Shown here piece by piece: positions 17,200-25,800 of a stretch of DNA of 64,000 bases. The DNA is from an uncultured Collinsella sp. (GTDB lineage: Bacteria; Actinomycetota; Coriobacteriia; Coriobacteriales; Coriobacteriaceae). Location of the stretch: assembly GCA_934646815.1 (NCBI GenBank), contig CAKUEW010000001.1:186001-250000 (forward strand), in the 5' to 3' direction. Both the position numbers and the translations under genes were made by a program. A model generated the notes under the pieces. It was not told the DNA's origin, did no database searches, and saw nothing but the letters and a program-made list of their open reading frames with translations. Numbering within the stretch: position 1 is the first letter of the stretch; every line of letters begins with the position of its first letter.

Positions 17200-17715
17200 A
17201 TGGAAGACAAACATTTGTATCGCGAGACTCGGTGGAATATGTCGATAGGGGAAAGCCGTGCGCATCACGGCCTGGTGGCCATCGGGTTTGCGGTGCTTGC
17301 CGTGCTGGTTATCGCCTTTTCTATCTGGACATTTGGCGGGCGCGGTGGCGCTGCCTGGGAGTTTGAGGCCGACGACAGCCTGCCGATCATGACGATGAAG
17401 GTTTCTGGCGGCAACACCGTGGCTGCACCTGGTGACTACTGGTATCCGCGCGATGAGTTTGTGCAGCTACAGCTAAGCGGCGGGTCCATTCCGGGCGAGG
17501 AGATCGAGCGCGCGACGTTCGATGCCGCGCTCAAGACGCTGACAGTGAAGCTTAAAGACCAAGGCGATGTGCCCACAACGATGGATATCGCGCTGACGGA
17601 ATGGCGCCTGAAGCCGCCGTCGGATATCGAGGTATCCGAGGTTGAGCACGTCAAGGTTACCTATCAAGATGGCTCGACGAGCGAGATTGCAAAAGCTTAC
17701 GGCCTGGCGGAGTAG
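17200..17715 (+). CDS. Unknown single-pass membrane protein
   Basis: 171 aa. A 24-residue N-terminus precedes one transmembrane helix (GLVAIGFAVLAVLVIAFSIW, residues about 25-45), then a soluble domain of about 125 residues predicted to be outside the cell, rich in beta-prone and acidic segments (LQLSGGSIPGEEIE, LTVKLKDQGDVPTT). No family recognised. GGGGAGG precedes the ATG. It is divergent from thiC/riboswitch and ends before palindrome A; no operon partner. The codon use and ribosome site support it being real. Confidence 0.7.
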   Translation: MEDKHLYRETRWNMSIGESRAHHGLVAIGFAVLAVLVIAFSIWTFGGRGGAAWEFEADDSLPIMTMKVSGGNTVAAPGDYWYPRDEFVQLQLSGGSIPGEEIERATFDAALKTLTVKLKDQGDVPTTMDIALTEWRLKPPSDIEVSEVEHVKVTYQDGSTSEIAKAYGLAE

Positions 17716-17770
17716 GTGGGCGGTCCGGTCGAGTGCGGGGCGGGCCGGCCTGCTGCCGCCCCCATAAAGA

Positions 17771-17848
17771 AGTTGCGGTGAAATAGGGACTGATTTACCT
17801 GCGAAAGGGGGCTCAGGCAGCCCCAACAGTCCCTATTTCACCGCAACT
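17771..17848. repeat. Palindrome family A, copy 1
   Basis: Perfect 22-bp arms at 17771-17792 and 17827-17848 (left begins AGTTGCGGTGAAATAGGGAC). Lies between converging genes (unknown membrane protein and yaaA). Confidence 0.93.
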
Positions 17849-17877
17849 CATGAAGGGTATGTCGGGCGCCTTCGCTT

Positions 17878-18687
17878 CTAGAGTGCCTGCTCGTTGACGA
17901 AGACCAAGGTGTTTCTTTTTGAGAGCTCTGGGGTGTAACGGTAGCCAATGTTGAAGCCCGTGAGATCGCTTGCATGTTCGATCTTGTTTTCTGCCATCCA
18001 TCGGACCATCGAGCCGCGCGCCTTTTTGCTGGCGGTCGACCGTTGGATGGGCTTGCCGTTGCGGATACCTTCGCCAAAAAGGCAGGTGAGAACCGCTGTG
18101 TCTTGTGTGATATGGGGCAGTACAGCCTTGGCGTACTCCACGCTGGCAAGGTTGACGATCGCGGTATGGGACCCGGCGGGCGCAATGGTTTGTGCGAGCC
18201 GTTCGCCCCAGAAGTCGTAGAGATCGCGGGTGCCATCGACGGCGAGCTTGGCCCCCATTTCCAATCGATAGGGCTCAACGCCATGGAAAGGCCGCACGCA
18301 TCCGTACAGACCCGAGAGAATCCAGAGATGGTTTTGCAGCCAAGTGAGTTGCTCGGTATCCATGACCTCGGGTGCCATGCTCTGGTATTGAATGCCGTGG
18401 TAGGACATGACGGCGGGGGAGACGCGGCACGCAAGGGCGGGATTGGTGAGGTTGGCATCGCGCGGGACAGGCACAAATTGGCAAAGCGTATCCAGACATG
18501 ACGCGAGCAACTTGTCGCTTACGTTCCAAAGGGCCTGCAGCCCCTGGGCACCCTCGCTTTGCTCAATGTCCAACAGCGCCTGGTGCAGTCGAGCCGTCTC
18601 GCCCGCAAAGGGCGGAATGCCCTGAATTTCAAAAGCATCTTGAGCCAGCCGCATCTGCTTGGCGGGCGAAATGATGACCTGCAGCAT
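17878..18687 (-). CDS. yaaA: Peroxide stress protein YaaA (DUF328)
   Basis: 269 aa cytoplasmic protein of the YaaA/DUF328 family, which in E. coli binds DNA and limits free iron during peroxide stress. Family blocks: N-terminal VIISPAKQMR, LYGCVRPFHGVEPYRLEM with the RP-x-D/E-type loop, and the C-terminal ARGSMVRWMAEN followed by FNIGYRYTPELS. GGGAGGAAG precedes ATG 18687. The gene is bracketed on both sides by copies of palindrome A. Confidence 0.9.
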   Translation of the reverse strand: MLQVIISPAKQMRLAQDAFEIQGIPPFAGETARLHQALLDIEQSEGAQGLQALWNVSDKLLASCLDTLCQFVPVPRDANLTNPALACRVSPAVMSYHGIQYQSMAPEVMDTEQLTWLQNHLWILSGLYGCVRPFHGVEPYRLEMGAKLAVDGTRDLYDFWGERLAQTIAPAGSHTAIVNLASVEYAKAVLPHITQDTAVLTCLFGEGIRNGKPIQRSTASKKARGSMVRWMAENKIEHASDLTGFNIGYRYTPELSKRNTLVFVNEQAL

Positions 18688-18708
18688 GGGATCTTCCTCC
18701 CGCTAAAG

Positions 18709-18777
18709 AAGTTGCGGTGGAATACGGTCTGTTTTGGCTGCTTAAAGGCCAGATTAGTCCGTATTTCACCGCAAGTT
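18709..18777. repeat. Palindrome family A, copy 2 (diverged)
   Basis: Left arm AAGTTGCGGTGGAATACGG and right arm ending ATTTCACCGCAAGTT match family A with about four mismatches between arms. Lies between the M18 aminopeptidase stop and the yaaA start region. Confidence 0.87.
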
Positions 18778-18791
18778 ATGGGTGGGCTGGG

Positions 18792-20189
18792 TTAGGCGCG
18801 CTTGAGGAATGCCTTGTAGCCGCGATAGGCCTCGTAGATGTCGGCCTTGTTGGCGACCTCCCACAGGGCGTGCATGGACAGGACCGCTACACCGGAGTCG
18901 ATGACGTTCATGCCGTACTCGGCCATGATGTAGGCGATGGTGCCGCCGCCGCCCGCGTTGACGCGGCCGAGCTCGCAGGTCTGGAAGTCTACGCCGGCGT
19001 TGTCCATGATGTCGCGGATGAGCGCCATGTACTCGGCGTCGGCGTCGTTGGAGCCGCCCTTGCCGCGGCTGCCCGTGTACTTGTTAAAGCACAGGCCGCG
19101 GCCCATGAAGGCGGCGTTCTTGGTCTCGAACTTGCTGGCGTAGCCCGGGTCGAAGCCGGCGGACACGTCGGAGGAGAGCATGCGGCTGCGGGCGAGTGCA
19201 CGGCGCAGGACCAGTGGACTGTCCTCGCCGGCGAGCGTCATGATCTCGGCGACGGTGTTCTCGAAGAAGCGGCTCGTCATGCCGGTGGCGCCCACGGAGC
19301 CGATCTCCTCCTTGTCGACGATCAACGTGATGCTCGTGCGCTCAACGTTAGCGACGTCGATCTGGGCGAGCATGGACGGATAGGCGCACACGCGGTCATC
19401 GTGGCCATAACCCAAGATCATGGAGCGGTCGAGGCCCATGTCGCGGGCGGGGCCGGCGGGCACGACCTCGATCTCGGCGGAGAGGAAGTCCTCCTCCTCG
19501 ACGTCGTACTGCTCCTTGAGGATGTCCAGGAACATCTGCTTGACGGGGTCCTTGGGGGCATCCTTGTCGTCCTCATCGAACTTGACGGGGCGTCCGCCCA
19601 CGATCACGTCGAGGATCTCGGCGTCGACGGCGTCCTTGGCGGGCTTGGCCATCTGCTCGCTGGAGAGGTGAATCAGCAGGTCGGAGATGGTAAAGACCGG
19701 ATCGTCGGCCTTGTCGCCGATGTTGATATCGACGGTGGTGCCGTCCTTTTTGCAGATGACGCCCACGAGTGCGAGCGGGGAGGCCACCCAGTGGTAGCTC
19801 TTGACGCCGCCGTAGTAGTGCGTGTCGAGATAGGCCATGTCGCCGGCCTCGAAGGCGGGGTTCTGCTTAAGGTCCAGGCGCGGCGAGTCCACGTGGGCGC
19901 CCAGGATGTTAAAGCCCTGCTCGAGCGGAGCGGTACCCAGGTTGACGAGTATGAGGTCCTTGCCGTGGTTGGCGGCGTAGACCTTGTCGCCGGCCTTGAG
20001 CGCGCGGCCCTCGGCGATCACGGTCTCCAGATCGACATAGCCCGCCTCCTCGGCCATCTTGATACCGGTCTTGACGCACAGGCGCTCGGTCTTGTTCTCG
20101 CTCAAAAACTTCTTATAGCCACGGCAAAGCTCCTCGAGCTCCTCGATCTGCTGTGGCGTGTACTTTTTCCATGCGCAGGGACGCTCCAT
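18792..20189 (-). CDS. M18-family aminopeptidase (aspartyl aminopeptidase-like)
   Basis: Cytoplasmic dinuclear zinc aminopeptidase, 465 aa. Zinc ligands are visible: His/Asp in NILGAHVDSPRLDLK (about residue 95), the catalytic Glu pair in VDKEEIGSVGATGM (about 290), an Asp in SAGFDPGY, and the terminal His in VLSMHALWEV. Length and the tetrahedral M18 insert suit the bacterial ApeB-like branch (usual 430-480 aa). ATG 20189 has AAAGGAGC upstream; the open frame to 20324 is an artefact overlapping polA's leader. Divergent from polA. Confidence 0.92.
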   Translation of the reverse strand: MERPCAWKKYTPQQIEELEELCRGYKKFLSENKTERLCVKTGIKMAEEAGYVDLETVIAEGRALKAGDKVYAANHGKDLILVNLGTAPLEQGFNILGAHVDSPRLDLKQNPAFEAGDMAYLDTHYYGGVKSYHWVASPLALVGVICKKDGTTVDINIGDKADDPVFTISDLLIHLSSEQMAKPAKDAVDAEILDVIVGGRPVKFDEDDKDAPKDPVKQMFLDILKEQYDVEEEDFLSAEIEVVPAGPARDMGLDRSMILGYGHDDRVCAYPSMLAQIDVANVERTSITLIVDKEEIGSVGATGMTSRFFENTVAEIMTLAGEDSPLVLRRALARSRMLSSDVSAGFDPGYASKFETKNAAFMGRGLCFNKYTGSRGKGGSNDADAEYMALIRDIMDNAGVDFQTCELGRVNAGGGGTIAYIMAEYGMNVIDSGVAVLSMHALWEVANKADIYEAYRGYKAFLKRA

Positions 20190-20353
20190 GACGCAGGCTC
20201 CTTTCGGATCGATCGTGCTGGTTAATGTACCGTGAGCCATCGTATCACGCGCGGGCGTGCGGCGGCGAGGGAGCTTGATGTGCGGTGGCTGCGGGGCGGG
20301 GAGCGTGTAAACTGGTGGGAGCAAATCGTGCCCACCAAAGCGAGGTATTTCAT

Positions 20354-23104
20354 ATGTCTGATAAGCGCCGTGCCTTTGCCGTCATCGATGGCAACTCGCT
20401 CATGCATCGCGCCTTCCACGCCGTGCCGCCCACCATGAACGCGCCGGACGGTCGCCCCACCAACGCGATCTTCGGTTTCTTGAATATGTTCCTCAAGATG
20501 ATCGACGCCTTTAACCCCGATGGCGTGGTCGTGGCGTTTGACAAGGGCAAGCCGCGCGTGCGCATGGAGATGCTGCCGCAGTACAAGGCCCAGCGCCCGC
20601 CGATGGACCCCGACCTGCATGCGCAGTTCCCCATGATCAAGGAACTCCTTGAGGCCCTGAACGTACCGATTTTGCAGTCCGAGGGCTGGGAAGGCGACGA
20701 TATTCTGGGCACTATGGCACGCCTGGGCGAGGAGGCCGGCTGCGACATGCTGCTGGTGACCGGCGACCGCGATATGTATCAGCTCGTGACCGAGCACGTC
20801 AACGTGGTCTCGACCCGCAAGGGCCTGTCCGACGTGGCGATTATGACGCCCGAGAGCGTGGACGACCTGTATCACGGCATTACGCCGGCGCTCGTGCCCG
20901 ACTTTTACGGCCTGAAGGGCGATACCTCCGATAACATCCCCGGCGTGCCGGGCATTGGCCCCAAAAAGGCGAGTGCGCTCATCGCGCAGTACGGCAGCCT
21001 GGACGAGGTCATCGCGCATGCCGATGAAGTCAAGGGCAAGATGGGCGAGAACCTGCGCGCGCATATCGACGACGCGCTGCTGAGCCGCAAGGTCGCGACC
21101 ATTCGTACTGACGCTCCCGTTGAGCTCGATTTTGACGCGACGTCGTTCCCGGCTTTTTCTGCCGACGAGGTGTCTGCGGCGCTGGGCACGCTTGGCATTA
21201 CGGCCATGCAGAACCGCTTCTTGGCGCTGATTGGTGGTGAAGGCGGGGCTGCGGCTGCTGCCAGCGTGTTCGAGATGCCTGCGGCCACGCGTGCCGTCGC
21301 TGGCGACGCCGAGGCAGTTGCTGATGTGACCGTTGAGGTTGCCCGCGCCATCGAGGCCAACGAGTGGATTGCCGCCGTGGTGGACGATGACAAAGAAGAG
21401 GGTGCGCTCTTTGGCCTGACGCGCACGCTGTGGCTGGCGACGTCTAAGGGCTTGTTTGCGCTTGAGGAAGCTGATGGCGACGCTATGGTTGCTGCCGAGG
21501 GCTTTAACTTCACTCACGGCGTAATCGCCGGCGTGCTCGCGCGTCTGTTTATGGAAGGCCACGTGGCGAGCCCGGACATGAAGGCGCTGCTGCACGAGCT
21601 TTCGCCCATCGATTCCGCCGAGCCCGAGCTCATGGATCCGCTGTCCGCCGACTCCACGCGTGTCTTCGACACCGTGGTGGCCGCCTACCTGCTGGATTCC
21701 GACCGCTCGGAGTTTGATGAGGCGTATCTGGCCGATACCTATCTACAGGTGTCGCTGCCTGCGGTACGCGGTGCGGAAGGTGCTGGCGAGGATGCCCCTG
21801 CGCCCGCTGCCCGTACCGCGGCCCTGACGCTGGCTCTGGTGGCACCACTGCGCGACCGCATGGCGCGCGAGAACGCGGCCAACGTGTTCGACGGCATCGA
21901 GATGCCGCTCGTGCCCGTGCTCGCCAAGATGGAGCGCGCGGGCATGCTCGTGGACCCCGATCGTCTGCATAGCCTGTCCGAGGGCCTGGCGACTCAGATT
22001 GCCGAGGTCGAGCGCAACATTCGCGATCTTGCCGGCGACGAGACGTTCAACATCGGCAGTCCCATGCAGCTGTCGCACGTGCTCTTTGACGTGATGGGGC
22101 TTCCGACCAAGGGCCTCAAGAAAACCAAGCGCGGCTATTACTCGACCAACGCCAAGGTGTTGAGCGATCTTGCTCGCGATCACGAGATCGTACGCTTGAT
22201 TTTGGATTGGCGTGAGAAATCAAAGATCAAGTCGACGTATCTGGACACGCTGGGCCCGCTGCGCCGCGGCGACGGTCGCGTGCACACCACGTACAACCAG
22301 ACCATCACCGCGACGGGCCGCCTGTCCTCGAGCGACCCCAACCTGCAGAACATCCCGACGCGCTCGGAGCTGGGCCGTACCGTCAAGACGGCGTTCTCGG
22401 CGGGTGAGGGCAGCCTCTTTTTGGCGGTGGACTACTCGCAGATCGAGCTGCGTCTGCTCGCGCATCTTTCGGGCGACGAGCATCTGGTGCGCGCCTTTAA
22501 CGAGGGCGAGGACTTCCATGCCGAGACCGCGGCGCGCGTGTTTGGCGTACCCGTGTCCGAGGTGACACCCGACCTGCGCAGCCGCGCCAAGGCCGTCAAC
22601 TTTGGCATTGTGTATGGTCAACAGGCCTATGGCCTGTCGCAGTCGCTGCATATTTCGATGGCCGAGGCGCGCGACATGATCGATCGCTACTATGAGGCCT
22701 ACCCGGGCGTGCGCACGTTCCTGGATAACGTGGTGGCGCGCGCCAAGCAGACGGGCTATGCCGAGACCATGTACGGACGCCGCCGCCACATTCCCGAGCT
22801 CAAGGCCAAAAACCCTCAGCTCCGTGGCTTTGGCGAGCGCACGGCCATGAACCATCCCATGCAGGGCACCGCGGCCGACATCATCAAGATCGCCATGGCC
22901 CGCGTAAGCCGCCGCTTGGAAGAAGAGGGCTTTGCCGCCCACATGATCTTGCAGGTGCACGACGAACTGGACTTTGAGTGCCCTGTGGACGAGGTTGAAC
23001 GCCTCACCACGATGGTTCGCGATGTCATGGAGCACGTCGTAGACCTGCGCGTGCCGCTCATCGCCGAGGCCAGTACCGGTGTGACCTGGGCCGACGCTAA
23101 ATAG
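20354..23104 (+). CDS. polA: DNA polymerase I
   Basis: Replication and repair polymerase, 916 aa. Residues 1-300 form the 5'-3' exonuclease/FEN domain (VIDGNSLMHRAFHAVPP, EGWEGDDILG, GDRDMYQLV, DNIPGVPGIGPKKAS). About 310-500 is the 3'-5' exonuclease fold, but the metal-binding Asp/Glu motifs are degenerate, so proofreading is probably lost. Residues 520-916 are the polymerase: motif A DYSQIELRLLAHLSGDEH, motif B RSRAKAVNFGIVYGQQ, motif C QVHDELDFE. ATG 20354 has GAGG eight bases upstream. Ends with a strong terminator. Confidence 0.97.
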   Translation: MSDKRRAFAVIDGNSLMHRAFHAVPPTMNAPDGRPTNAIFGFLNMFLKMIDAFNPDGVVVAFDKGKPRVRMEMLPQYKAQRPPMDPDLHAQFPMIKELLEALNVPILQSEGWEGDDILGTMARLGEEAGCDMLLVTGDRDMYQLVTEHVNVVSTRKGLSDVAIMTPESVDDLYHGITPALVPDFYGLKGDTSDNIPGVPGIGPKKASALIAQYGSLDEVIAHADEVKGKMGENLRAHIDDALLSRKVATIRTDAPVELDFDATSFPAFSADEVSAALGTLGITAMQNRFLALIGGEGGAAAAASVFEMPAATRAVAGDAEAVADVTVEVARAIEANEWIAAVVDDDKEEGALFGLTRTLWLATSKGLFALEEADGDAMVAAEGFNFTHGVIAGVLARLFMEGHVASPDMKALLHELSPIDSAEPELMDPLSADSTRVFDTVVAAYLLDSDRSEFDEAYLADTYLQVSLPAVRGAEGAGEDAPAPAARTAALTLALVAPLRDRMARENAANVFDGIEMPLVPVLAKMERAGMLVDPDRLHSLSEGLATQIAEVERNIRDLAGDETFNIGSPMQLSHVLFDVMGLPTKGLKKTKRGYYSTNAKVLSDLARDHEIVRLILDWREKSKIKSTYLDTLGPLRRGDGRVHTTYNQTITATGRLSSSDPNLQNIPTRSELGRTVKTAFSAGEGSLFLAVDYSQIELRLLAHLSGDEHLVRAFNEGEDFHAETAARVFGVPVSEVTPDLRSRAKAVNFGIVYGQQAYGLSQSLHISMAEARDMIDRYYEAYPGVRTFLDNVVARAKQTGYAETMYGRRRHIPELKAKNPQLRGFGERTAMNHPMQGTAADIIKIAMARVSRRLEEEGFAAHMILQVHDELDFECPVDEVERLTTMVRDVMEHVVDLRVPLIAEASTGVTWADAK

Positions 23105-23113
23105 ACCCCAACG

Positions 23114-23144
23114 GGCCCGAGCAATACGCTCGGGCCTTTTGTTT
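23114..23144 (+). terminator. Terminator after polA
   Basis: GGCCCGAGC/GCTCGGGCC stem with a 5-base loop, then TTTTGTTT. Confidence 0.93.
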
Positions 23145-23214
23145 ATGAGTCTTATGAGATTTATCAATCTTATGAGTCTTATGAATCTTATGGGACTTAT
23201 GAATCTTATGAAAA
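23143..23214. repeat. Eight tandem 9-bp repeats (TTATGAATC type)
   Basis: Eight head-to-tail 9-base units: TTATGAGTC, TTATGAGAT, TTATCAATC, TTATGAGTC, TTATGAATC, TTATGGGAC, TTATGAATC, TTATGAAAA. The array ends 34 bases before the start of the ATPase gene and contrasts sharply with the GC-rich surroundings. Copy number could affect promoter spacing. Confidence 0.95.
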
Positions 23215-23248
23215 TAGAATCGAGTTGATAACAGGGTTGGGAGGTCGC

Positions 23249-24373
23249 ATGGAATATCGGAATCCTTTTAAACCGACTGCCGGCAAAATGCCACCCGTGC
23301 TCGTTGGTCGCGACAAGGTCGTCAATGATTTTGTCGAGGGTTTGTACGAAGGGGAAGGCGCCCCTGGTCGGTTGATGCGTATTACGGGGCCTCGCGGTTC
23401 GGGCAAGACCGTTCTTTTGTCTGAGCTCGCCAAGATTGCCGAGGAACAGGGCTGGCTTGTGGTCAATGCCGCCGGTTCCGATGAACTCGTCGAGTCTCTT
23501 TCCAGAAAACTCAAGCGAGCCCCTCATTTCAATGAGGTGCGCCTAAATGCGCAGGTTCCGTTCGCCTCCATTGAAGCTCAACATCAAAATGCATCGCCTG
23601 ATGATTTTGAGTCGGTTCTCGAATTCGCTACAGGCGAGATGTCCAAGCGTGGCAAAGGCCTTTTGATAACAATCGATGAGGTCCAGGATGCTCCGATGGA
23701 TGCAATTCGGACCATTGCATCGGCCGTGCAGTTTATGATTCGCGATGAGAAGAACATCGCTCTCGTCTTCGCGGGAATCACGACGGGCGTTCTTGACATT
23801 TTGAATGGGAAGTCTCTGACGTTCCTGCGCCGCGCCAAACCCGAAGAGCTGGATGCCATTCCGCTAGATGAAGTGCGGGATTCACTGCTTCAGACAATTG
23901 AGGAGTCAGGATTCTCGATTGACGACGACGCGCTCGATGCCGCAACTGAGGCAACGCGGGGATACGCTTACCTGATTCAGCTGGTGGGATACCACGTGTG
24001 GCGTGCGGCTTGGCTGAGAGGTCGCGATGGAGAAGGACCGATTTCAATAACGCTTGCTGATGCCCGTAAGGGGATTGAGTCTGCTCTCGAAGAATTTAGG
24101 ATGGCGGTGCTCGAGACCGCTATTTCCGACCTGCCTAAGACGGCGATCGATTTTATTCTTGCCATGAGCGATATGCCGGATGTCGCATCGGTGGCAGAAA
24201 TCGCCAAAGTGCTTGGTAAATCGTCGGGATATTTGAGCCCGTACCGTCGCAAGTTGATATCGCGCCAGGTAATTGAGCCAACAGCGCCGGGTTTCGTGAC
24301 ATTTTCGATTCCCTTTATGAAGGAATTCCTGCAAGAGAGTCGAGAAGAGATATTGGCAAGATACGGCGAATAG
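23249..24373 (+). CDS. AAA+ ATP-binding protein with C-terminal winged helix
   Basis: 374 aa. Walker A GPRGSGKT (about residue 50), Walker B LLITIDEVQ (about 145), sensor-like region FAGITTGVLD (about 180), and a C-terminal winged-helix-like part (about 310-360: VASVAEIAKVLGKSSGYLSP). The layout resembles the ORC1/Cdc6- or MNS-type ATPases often encoded singly in actinobacteria; partner and function are unknown. GGGAGG lies just before ATG 23249. Codon use is noticeably less GC-biased than in polA (many ATT, TTT, GAA), suggesting transfer. The tandem 9-bp array lies immediately upstream. Confidence 0.82.
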   Translation: MEYRNPFKPTAGKMPPVLVGRDKVVNDFVEGLYEGEGAPGRLMRITGPRGSGKTVLLSELAKIAEEQGWLVVNAAGSDELVESLSRKLKRAPHFNEVRLNAQVPFASIEAQHQNASPDDFESVLEFATGEMSKRGKGLLITIDEVQDAPMDAIRTIASAVQFMIRDEKNIALVFAGITTGVLDILNGKSLTFLRRAKPEELDAIPLDEVRDSLLQTIEESGFSIDDDALDAATEATRGYAYLIQLVGYHVWRAAWLRGRDGEGPISITLADARKGIESALEEFRMAVLETAISDLPKTAIDFILAMSDMPDVASVAEIAKVLGKSSGYLSPYRRKLISRQVIEPTAPGFVTFSIPFMKEFLQESREEILARYGE

Positions 24374-24407
24374 CGCTAATCAAATAATCAGCCAAGTATC
24401 TTGCCGC

Positions 24408-24431
24408 CAAGACGCCATCTAGGCGGCAAGC
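24408..24431 (+). terminator. Hairpin after the ATPase gene
   Basis: CTTGCCGCC/GGCGGCAAG stem 35 bases after the stop, without a T-run. Confidence 0.45.
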
Positions 24432-24438
24432 AAGTCAA

Positions 24439-24572
24439 CGCAGCCATGCCCGGGGCCGGCAGTTTGATTTTTGTAGATTCCGCACGAGCCGAAGGCCACT
24501 TAATGTGGCCTTCGAGCGAGCCCAGGACCTGACCGAGCAAAAATCAAACGGCCGGCCCCGAGCATGGCTGCG
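24439..24572. repeat. 134-bp palindrome (family F)
   Basis: Outer arms CGCAGCCATGC/GCATGGCTGCG continue inward through GGGGCCGGC and GTTTGATTTTTG with only single-base breaks, and the centre carries its own hairpin (GAAGGCCAC/GTGGCCTTC). It fills the gap between the converging ATPase and HAD genes; no ORF inside. Confidence 0.9.
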
Positions 24573-24575
24573 AGT

Positions 24576-25403
24576 TTAATGAGCCGCCAAGATGGCGTCG
24601 ATGAGCGTCAGTACGCCCCCGTCGTTGTTGCTCGGAATGCGCCACTTGGCATGCGCGTTCATATGCTCCTCGGCATTGTCCACGATAAAGCTGTGGCCCA
24701 CGCGCTCGAGCATAGGAATGTCGTTGTAGGTATCGCCCACGGCGGCGGCATCGGCGATGTCGATACCCAGGTGCTCGCACAGGTTCGCGACGCCGGCGCC
24801 CTTGTCCACGCCCAAGTTCATAAAGTCAATCCACTCGCGACCGGCATTGGTGACATAGAGCTTATCCGAGAACGCGGGGCTATAGTCCTCGCGGAATGCG
24901 GGCTCGGCATCGTAGGCCGGGAAGAAGATTGAGATCTTGTTGGACTCATTGTCGAGGCCCTCAAAGGTGTCGACGTAGTTGATCGTGTTGTAGTAGACGC
25001 TGATCTCATCATGGTATTGATGGTCGCGGGCGAGTACATAGAACTCGTCATAGCAGCACAGCACGGGAACGGCGCGTGAATCCTTCGAGGCGTACGCAAG
25101 CACCTGCTGATATAGCGCTACATCGATATTGCTCTTATAGATATAGTTGCCGCGATAGATCACGCAGGCGCCGTTGTCGGGGCAAAAGGCGAGGCGATTC
25201 TTAATGCTCTCGAACATCTCCTCGAGCTTGGGTGCGGGGCGACCGCTGGCGGGGCAGAACACGATGCCGGCGTCGGCGAGCTTGTCCAGACGCTCGTCCA
25301 GACCCTGGGGAAGCACGCGCTCGTCGGTGAGCAGCGTCTTGTCCATATCGACTGCGAGGATTTTGATGTTGCCGATATTCGCATCGGATTCATAAGTTTG
25401 CAT
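24576..25403 (-). CDS. Cof-type HAD-IIB family phosphatase
   Basis: 275 aa haloacid-dehalogenase hydrolase of the Cof/YidA group, cytoplasmic sugar- or cofactor-phosphate phosphatases. Motif I LAVDMDKTLLTDE (nucleophile and acid Asp) at residue about 17, motif II Ser/Thr in FCPASGRP, type-IIB cap in the middle (about 90-190), motif III Lys in DKGAGVANL and motif IV VGDTYNDIPML near 220. Start ATG 25403 (GAAAGG nine bases upstream) is preferred over GTG 25409. Substrate cannot be inferred. Confidence 0.88.
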   Translation of the reverse strand: MQTYESDANIGNIKILAVDMDKTLLTDERVLPQGLDERLDKLADAGIVFCPASGRPAPKLEEMFESIKNRLAFCPDNGACVIYRGNYIYKSNIDVALYQQVLAYASKDSRAVPVLCCYDEFYVLARDHQYHDEISVYYNTINYVDTFEGLDNESNKISIFFPAYDAEPAFREDYSPAFSDKLYVTNAGREWIDFMNLGVDKGAGVANLCEHLGIDIADAAAVGDTYNDIPMLERVGHSFIVDNAEEHMNAHAKWRIPSNNDGGVLTLIDAILAAH

Positions 25404-25528
25404 AAACACGCGCCTTTCGTTTCGAAATTGTTTCAGACGTTATGACCATCGATTGGTAATCGGGCGTATTTTCGCAGGAACGGTGCTTGTTTGCACGGCA
25501 ATTCACAAACTAATGAAAAAACTTTTCA

Positions 25529-25574
25529 GAAATTTGAATTTCTCACTTGTGCAGTAGGCACTTTAGCGTAATAT
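25529..25574 (+). promoter_or_regulatory. argG promoter with upstream dyad
   Basis: TTGTGC (25547-25552), 16-base spacer, TAATAT (25569-25574). A perfect dyad GAAATT-TG-AATTTC at 25529-25542 sits just upstream of the -35 and has the AT-rich look of an ArgR half-site pair, though it is not a textbook ARG box. The transcript would carry about 95 bases before the leader peptide. Confidence 0.55.
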
Positions 25575-25677
25575 AGCGAACATCGAAAACGGAGACGGCA
25601 AAACAACCGCTTACCGAGGAAAGGGTACCGTTTACGATATATGAATTGCGCCCGGCGATGCATGAAAGGAGAGGCAG

Positions 25678-25752
25678 ATGCAGTTCGTACAGATCATCAC
25701 CACTGCAGACAATGCCATCCGACGCCAGCGCGCAATTTCCCGACGACGATAA
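25678..25752 (+). CDS. Candidate arginine-rich leader peptide for argG attenuation
   Basis: 24-codon ORF with an excellent ribosome site (AAGGAG, 6-base spacing). The peptide starts M-Q-F-V-Q-I-I and ends R-R-Q-R-A-I-S-R-R-R, so six of its last ten residues are arginine, four of them on CGA codons, which are rare in GC-rich genomes. It ends 205 bases before argG, on the same strand and behind a good promoter. This is the layout of amino-acid attenuation leaders (compare trpL and hisL), with arginine as the sensed amino acid matching argininosuccinate synthase downstream. Inference from layout; no family exists to match. Confidence 0.62.
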   Translation: MQFVQIITTADNAIRRQRAISRRR

Positions 25753-25800
25753 CAATCGTCTCTGTCCGCATGGGGCGAAATGCCTCAACAGAGTCATTTT
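25745..25800 (+). promoter_or_regulatory. Stacked hairpins at the end of the arginine leader (attenuator candidate)
   Basis: Hairpin 1 GACGAT-AACA-ATCGTC (25745-25760) overlaps the last two Arg codons and the stop. Hairpin 2 pairs CTCTGT (25760-25765) with ACAGAG (25788-25793) and holds an inner TGGGGC/GCCTCA stem; it is followed by TCATTTT. A ribosome stalled on the Arg codons would open hairpin 1. Confidence 0.45.

Noticed and set aside
23143..23214. CRISPR-like repeat array
   Set aside because: Units are only 9 bp, directly abutting, with no spacers and no cas genes nearby.
22220..23527. Minus-strand frame with an Ile/Arg/Leu repeat over the 9-bp array
   Set aside because: The repeat is only the tandem DNA array read in frame; the rest is antisense to polA and the ATPase.
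25404..25677. T-box leader upstream of argG
   Set aside because: The T-box bulge sequence (TGGNACC context) and specifier-loop layout are absent; a leader peptide explains the region better.
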